Part shown: positions 20,207 through 25,528 of the stretch, in pieces | Position numbering within the stretch: the first letter of the stretch is position 1 | How the letters are laid out: each line of letters begins with the position of its first letter | From: Plantago elongata | Taxonomy: Eukaryota; Streptophyta; Magnoliopsida; Lamiales; Plantaginaceae | NCBI GenBank assembly: GCA_036897095.1 | Contig: JAYMSP010002216.1 | Coordinates: 1-25,528, forward strand | Reading direction: 5' to 3' | Length of the DNA: 25,528 nucleotides | Position numbers and translations under genes: made by a program | Notes under the pieces: model-generated | Told to the model about the DNA's origin: nothing | The model's input: only the letters and a program-made list of their open reading frames with translations | Database searches by the model: none

Positions 20207-22858
20207 ATGGCGTTTTCATCTTCATCTTCGTTTCTTCCATTTCCAAGTTTCTCAACCAATAAGAGAAATATTGCAAATCGATCTGTTGTTATTCGCTCGT
20301 GTCTTTTCCACGATTCCCATATTCTATTGCAAGCTGCCAAGCACACTGTACTATCTCTTTCTTTACAATTCTTTTCTTTCTTTCTTTCTGATACTATCAA
20401 CTATCAAGTAATATCTATTTCACAATCAAGAATATTCAATTGCTCATATTCAAGAATGTTCACTTATTATCGGTTGCACGTGTAAGAAAAAGGAGTGATC
20501 CAAGATTGTATTTTTATACTTAAATTCACACTGGTGATTTCAACCTCTTTTACAATCAATGATGAAATTACTCCAACTATGTATTTGGATCATTGGATGA
20601 TCAAGGGCTTCTTTATCTTCCCTCCAATTATTATAAGTTCAAGTTTTAGGATTTTTCTTGATGAAATTTAATTGTCCTTTTTTTTTTTTTTTTTTTTTTT
20701 TGGCTTTTTTCTTTTATGAAATCATCTTTATTAGGTTGTGGAATTGTAGTCTAGTTCACCCGCATAGAGTCACTTGTTAGAATTTGAAATGTAGGTAGCT
20801 AGTGTACAATATCAGTACCTATTCATGTTGATACATTAAGATTTGTGTTGATGTTAGGCCCTTTTATTTTGGATTGCTATTGAAGTTGAGTTTTTGAATA
20901 AAAGGTTGATTCCTACGTGGAGAATGGAATGATCATAGGATTAGGGTCTGGTAGAGCTTCCACTTTCGCTATCCAATACTTGGGACGTCAACTTCGGTCA
21001 GGATCAATCAAAGATGTTATTGGCATTCCTTCGTAAGTTGCAATTTGCTGACTGGCTACTGTGTAGTTGATTGATTTCATCTAGGAGCTGAATAGTTGGA
21101 GTCTACTTGTGTAATGTGTTTGGATAAACCGAAATGCTCACACGAATTCTACTGCAAATCATCATTTCCTGATCCCTGACTTAGGGAATCTTGTTTAGAT
21201 TATATTGCCTAGCTATCCTTACATTTCATGCTTTAGAATTCTATGCCTTGCGTGTAGATCTGTTGGGGCTGCTAGTGAAGCAGCCAAGGCAGGAGTCCCT
21301 CTGGATCAATACAGAGACAATTCTAATGTAAGCCAGTTAGTTTTATTCGAAGTTGGATACAATATTTATTCGTTTTAACCTATCTCTAAGCATACCGATA
21401 TCTTCCTATATGTGCATTCACATTGCTGTAAAATTAGGTACTCTAAAGTGCATTGATATGTTTTAGCTGCAAAATATCTTTTGACTTACAGTTTCCAATG
21501 TGTAGATCATTGACTTGGCATTCAGTGATGCTGATGTTATGGAAGAGGGAACACTTGCTGCAATAATTGGACGGCAAACGATACAGGGTGGTGAGTCACT
21601 GATACAAGAAATGGTTAGTAAGTTATTATCCTTTTCTTGTGCTGTAAGTTGATTTAGGGGAAACAAAGACACACAAAAAAACTAATGAATGTTTCTCGCA
21701 GCATGCATATGTTCAATAAGTAAGCCTTGCATATTTTCTTAATCATTCTGAGAATACACGGCTTAGAATTCATATGTGATCAATTTTCTCATTGGCTTAT
21801 GCATGTATCTTTCCGCATCAGGAATTAATACTTGTTCAGATATACTGGTTAATATGCTTTACAGACCACATTAAGAGCAGCTAGGAACCGTGTCCTCATT
21901 GTTACTGGAAAGCAATTTCGAGGTACAGTAGAAGGATCGATACCTGCTCTGATTAACCCAGTTAAGCTTCCAAAGACTAGTTCCTTCCAATTTCCTGCAT
22001 TCATTCTTTACCCAAGGTAACATTTATGACTATGGACGTGCAGATAAACTGGTTAGAAACTGCTGAAGAAATTGATGATCTCTTCCTGGGTGATGCGGAG
22101 GTGCATGATTAATCACTTTAACTTTCATGGTCATTGTTTGTTGTAAAGCAGATTTTGGTTTAATCTACATTTGGTCAGAACAGTATAATGACCTATCCAT
22201 ACTATGATTTCTGGGACTGTTAGAGAAATGTCGCTATGACATGATTCTCCTATTACAATATTTTCTACTTTTGTCTCTAGGTTTGGAGGAGACCATCTGC
22301 CGGGTATGCAGGTCCATTAGGAGGCGATTTTCCACTAGTTACTAAAGAAGGGCATAATGTTCTTGATATAATCTTTACATCTCCAATTACCAGCCTTGGT
22401 ATCAATCTGCATCCGAATACACATATAAGCATTTTTCTCAAATTTTCTCTTAATACTTCCCTGGGTGCCACTCTATGTTTTTGCAGCTGAAGTGGCGGAT
22501 TGTCTAGATCAACTGGATGGTGTCGTCGAGCATGGCATAATATCCAGACAACGGTCAGTTTATTTCACCTCGGAAGTTCAAATGCTTTTCTGAGTGTTGT
22601 CAAGAGATCTTTAAAAGAACTTAATAAGTCCTAGCCCAAGCTAGAATCACTTTCATAGTGTGTGCCTGCAAATGATATTATTGGTGATTTTTCACTTGGT
22701 TTTGTTAAAAGTTCATTAATGTTAAAAGGCGAATGTAAAATTTTCATATATTATCTCTTATTTGACTGAATATCTGCAGGTGCACAGCCGTAATCGCCAC
22801 AGAAGATGGTCTGCGTGTGGTTGATAACAAGTTTATAGTTGAAGGAAGCAGAGTTTGA
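20207..22858 (+). CDS. RPI4: RPI4-like ribose-5-phosphate isomerase family protein, probably plastid
   Basis: NagB/RpiA-superfamily protein similar to Arabidopsis probable ribose-5-phosphate isomerase 4. Exons: 20207-20347, 20905-21032, 21258-21327, 21506-21613, 21865-21960, 22044-22100, 22281-22398, 22487-22553, 22780-22858 (TGA); 864 bp, 287 residues. The Ser-rich N-terminus [20 protein letters not shown] resembles a chloroplast transit peptide. Then come [98 protein letters not shown] and DGVVEHGI. In classic RpiA the phosphate loop reads GTGST, the catalytic site DGADE, and a Lys lies in KGxGG. Here they read GSGRAS, SDADV and IIGR, so the first catalytic Asp and the Lys appear replaced. 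Fold assignment is firm; isomerase activity is doubtful. Confidence 0.92.
20348..20904 (+). other. RPI4 intron 1, with a T24 tract
   Basis: A 557-bp intron placed just after the predicted transit peptide. It carries an uninterrupted run of 24 T at 20678-20701. No gene recognised in it. Confidence 0.8.
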
Positions 22859-23669
22859 TTTCATCTCACTAGAGCTCATGTACACAAGTTAATAATCAAT
22901 CACCAGTAGCATGCCTGATTATGATCATGCTGCAGGTAAAACCTGTTTGGTCTGAACGAGCTCTTTTCGGGCCAAGCTGGCCGCTCCCCCCATTTTTAGT
23001 TGCCTCTAAATTCCACAAAATCTCTTCTGGTGTGGACATTCTGTGTAAATGAAATGCAACACTCATAATTTTGATACCCTACGATAGATAGTTCTGTATG
23101 ACTTTAATATCACTATAAGACACACCTTAATTGAGTATACCGGCATCACTATTCAATTGCAAATTACAGGTAGGTGGCTAAAACTCTATGTGAATTAGAA
23201 TGGGAATGGATCAAGATAGTTGGCTAATAATTCACAAGGTTTGTACTCGTCAACATGTGCAGTACAAATCCACAAGGTTTGTTAGGGATATATTACGGTA
23301 ATAAACTAATAATTCTCATTTTCGAGATGCTCAAATTTGAGAAGACATGAACAGCTAATAACATTTCACATTAACATTTATGCACTCCATTTATCCGAAT
23401 TCAAATTAAAATTTTCATTTTGATCGGTTCCAAATTTAACTTATCATTCTTTAATTGAAAATTTTATATTCCACTTTATCTATACTATTTTATGCTTATT
23501 TATTATATTTTATACTTTATTCATTTTATATAAAATTTCAAATTAGGACTAATAAAAAGTTGAATACCGAATGAAATATTATCTTGCAGATTCACCGCTG
23601 TATGAATGGTCAATTAGGAATGGCTTTGTTGTTGTAAATTCTTGTACGGTTGAATTCTGGATGGAATAG
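22859..23669. other. RPI4 3' flank and AT-rich repeats
   Basis: Probable 3' UTR, then AT-rich DNA. About 23380-23580 looks like a decayed MITE: ACTCCATTTATCCGAATTCA on the left, and CATTCGGTATTCAAC in reverse complement on the right. This is too weak to delimit. Confidence 0.45.
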
Positions 23670-23760
23670 TACTCCCTCCTTTTATATAAAAGAACTCGTA
23701 CAAATTTATAAGTACATAGTTATTAAGGTAAAGTTAGTGAAGTGGAGAACTAGGTTTTTG
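23670..23760. mobile_element. Truncated Stowaway-like MITE end
   Basis: TACTCCCTCCTTTTATATAA is a typical terminal sequence of small TA-flanked plant MITEs. I found no matching inverted terminus downstream, so only one end survives and the right limit is arbitrary. Confidence 0.4.
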
Positions 23761-23842
23761 TTTGTTTGAGAAATTGTGAATCTTTTGAAGAGTAAATTTG
23801 TAAAGATTTTACTAATTCTGATCTTTATTTTTCATTTTGTAG

Positions 23843-23931
23843 GCAAATTGTTTTATTAAATATGGAAAAGAAATTAGCAAATTGTTTTATTGATATGGAA
23901 AAGAAATTAGCAAATTGTTTTATTAAACATG
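23843..23931 (+). repeat. 34-bp tandem repeat, 2.6 copies
   Basis: Units start at 23843, 23877 and 23910 with GCAAATTGTTTTATT; the first two continue ATGGAAAAGAAATTA and the third is cut short at ACATG. Near-identity between copies points to recent slippage or unequal exchange. Confidence 0.85.
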
Positions 23932-23999
23932 TAAGTCTCCAACGAGCATTGGTCATGTCTCTCTACTTTTCCCTCAATGAATGTGAAGAAAATACAATT

Positions 24000-25150
24000 T
24001 TTGTATAGCTTGACAGCACAACGCATTCCGAGGAAAACGGAGTTTCCCGGAGATTTGATCGTTGGATCGTCATGAAATTTTGATAGTAGCAGTAACTCAT
24101 GGAACTACAATGTGGACGGTGGAGATTAGAATCAAATCAGGTTTAATAGGTCAAATTGTGTTCTCAGCTAAGCAACATATTGCTGAAAATTATGATCCGA
24201 TCTCATTTAATATCTTCGCCAGGTTATCGTTCATATTTTCCCTCACCCTAATCAATGTGATTGTCCTTGTCTATATCGTTTTTGTAGCTTTTCTCCCCTT
24301 TATCTTCTGCTGCATAACTCCCATATACAGAACCTCACGTTCGATATTCACGTACATATAGAACCTCACGTTCCTATACATCTTTCAAGTTCTCCTCTGA
24401 TCGAACAGTCCACTACTGTCGATCTCCTCCAGTGTTCAAATAATTTTCTTTAATATGTCGAACTTCTCCTCTGATTGAACAACTCACTGTTGTCGATCCC
24501 CTCCCATGGTCGAACAATTTTCTTCAATCAGTCGAACTTTCTTCTATTCTCCTGCAATTGCTGTAATCGTCGTTCTCATGTCTAGTGATCGCCCCAGCCT
24601 GTTCGATCTTCATTGACTTGCTCGCGATCGTTGATCGCCCTCTTGGACTGACAATCCTTCGGCCAGGTCTTCTGCTTTTGATTAAACAATGGACTTCTCT
24701 ACTTCTTATGCAGTTGAGCTGTTTAAGTTATTCTCCTCCAGTCTACTGCTGCATTTTCTCCATGCGTCATCGATTTCCCCGAGCAACTGTCTCCGCTCCG
24801 TTCTGAGATCAAATTAAGCTCCCGAAGTCGCACGTCCTGATAAAAAGGGTTATCCTCGTACCCAGATCAACATGACGCGCCACCAGGTCATCCCACACAA
24901 CTTTCTAGTCCAAAGCTCCTTTTATGGTTAGAGTTCGAGAGTTTTTTGTTCCATCTCCATTCGTTCGAGCTAGCTGTCTGAAGCTCTTGCTCCGATATAT
25001 CTTGAACTATTGTGGTCAGATGTTGACCCTCTATGTCTACTCATGACTATCTCTATGTGATCACTTATTGATCCTTCTTTTTCCACCTCTGTGTGGTGTT
25101 ATATTCTTTCCTATTTTGAATGTCTCTCTATGTCTGCTTTGAGTGAACTT
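24000..25150. other. Unassigned, less AT-rich stretch, probably retroelement-derived
   Basis: The base composition changes here: CG and TC-rich words such as GATCGTTGGATCGTC and CGATCTCCTC replace the AT-rich background. No open frame resembles a known protein. Because it runs into copia-derived sequence, it is probably a rearranged internal or leader region of the same or another retroelement. I saw no primer-binding site. Confidence 0.4.
24391..24539 (+). repeat. 74-bp tandem duplication
   Basis: Two diverged copies start at 24391 and 24465. Both begin TCTCCTCTGAT(C/T)GAACA and share C(A/T)CTGTCGAT(C/C)-like centres, CAATTTTCTT-like sequence and a final GTCGAACTT. About 80 percent similar by eye. 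Confidence 0.75.
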
Positions 25151-25153
25151 CTT

Positions 25154-25425
25154 CCACCCGACTCTTGCAGACTCAAGCACCTCACTGGAGTAGGGTATAA
25201 TATTTGGGTCCTTGTTGCCCATAAACAATTGCCCATGGTATCCTCCATCGTTCGGTCATACCTTTTGCCTCGCCTGCTCTCGTACAACATCAATGTAAAA
25301 CGTCATTGATGAAATTTGTTGATATCTATGAGTCGATTTTTCACCAAATGACTTCTACAAGTATTATTTGATGCTTTTCAGGACATTCTCAATATTCATC
25401 AAACTCCCGTTCGACTAAGTGGGAG
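25154..25425 (+). pseudogene. Decayed Ty1-copia pol remnant (RNase H end) and polypurine tract
   Basis: The plus-strand frames here keep scattered landmarks of the copia RNase H C-terminus. A stretch PDSCRLKHLTGVGYN fits the region around the conserved D-x-x-S-T-x-G-Y motif. AHKQLPMVSS fits the SxxKQxxVxxSS motif. After a frameshift and stops comes RFFTK, matching (D/I)IFTK, then LFDAF and VRLSGSV before the end. Stops and frameshifts abolish coding. The final AAGTGGGAG (25417-25425) is a typical copia polypurine tract directly before an LTR. Confidence 0.65.
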
Positions 25426-25528
25426 TGTTAGAAGTATAAGTAGATTATGACCCCATAATGTTAGTATTTAGAAGTATTATTGAATTAGAATTTCATATTA
25501 TATCTAGCTATACATACTTTTATATATA
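25426..25528 (+). mobile_element. Start of a copia-type 3' LTR (runs off the window)
   Basis: TGTTAGAAGTATAAG follows the polypurine tract immediately, and TG is the canonical LTR first dinucleotide. The LTR continues past the window edge. No matching 5' LTR occurs in the window. Confidence 0.65.

Noticed and set aside
24062..24361. 99-codon plus-strand frame with hydrophobic C-terminus
   Set aside because: It starts at TTG, has no similarity I recognise, and lies in repeat-like DNA; treated as non-coding.
1..25528. CRISPR arrays, rRNA or tRNA genes, prokaryotic operons
   Set aside because: None seen on either strand. The sequence is clearly plant nuclear with spliced genes, and the only tRNA-like signals are SINE boxes.

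Overview
The window is plant nuclear DNA. Genes are split into many short exons with GT...AG introns, intergenic DNA is AT-rich, and small transposon remnants are common. All four recognisable proteins match angiosperm families (VPS54, gamma-SNAP, an SBT2-type subtilase, a plastid-type ribose-5-phosphate isomerase). A core eudicot is likely; I cannot fix the species from sequence alone. I rebuilt every exon by hand from splice signals, reading frame and remembered family sequence. All internal phases add up and no premature stop appears in any of the four genes.

Layout. (1) 163-4907, plus strand: the last ten in-window exons of VPS54, a subunit of the GARP tethering complex; its 5' part lies outside the window. 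(2) 4908-6303: AT-rich intergenic DNA. (3) 6304-9309, plus: a complete nine-exon gamma-SNAP gene. (4) 9310-10652: a convergent intergenic region holding three small TA-flanked inverted-repeat elements nested inside one another. (5) 10653-15520, minus: a complete ten-exon SBT2 subtilase of 846 residues with an intact catalytic tetrad; one intron carries a tRNA-derived SINE with a perfect 13-bp target duplication. (6) 15521-20206: a head-to-head spacer of about 4.7 kb, including a decayed array of roughly 100-bp repeats (about 16.3-17.85 kb) and a cluster of GGCCCA/TGGGCC motifs just upstream of the next gene. (7) 20207-22858, plus: a complete nine-exon RPI4-like gene whose product has lost key RpiA active-site residues. 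(8) 22859-25528: repeat-rich DNA ending in the wrecked 3' end of a Ty1-copia retrotransposon, its polypurine tract and the start of its 3' LTR.

The genes do not form a pathway. VPS54 and gamma-SNAP both act in SNARE-dependent membrane traffic, but their adjacency looks like ordinary neighbourhood. The convergent gamma-SNAP/SBT2 pair resembles the arrangement I recall on Arabidopsis chromosome 4. I found no clearly new multi-gene system. The most interesting items are the active-site-depleted RPI4 protein, the dateable SINE, the triple-nested MITEs and the unexplained tandem/inverted repeat array.
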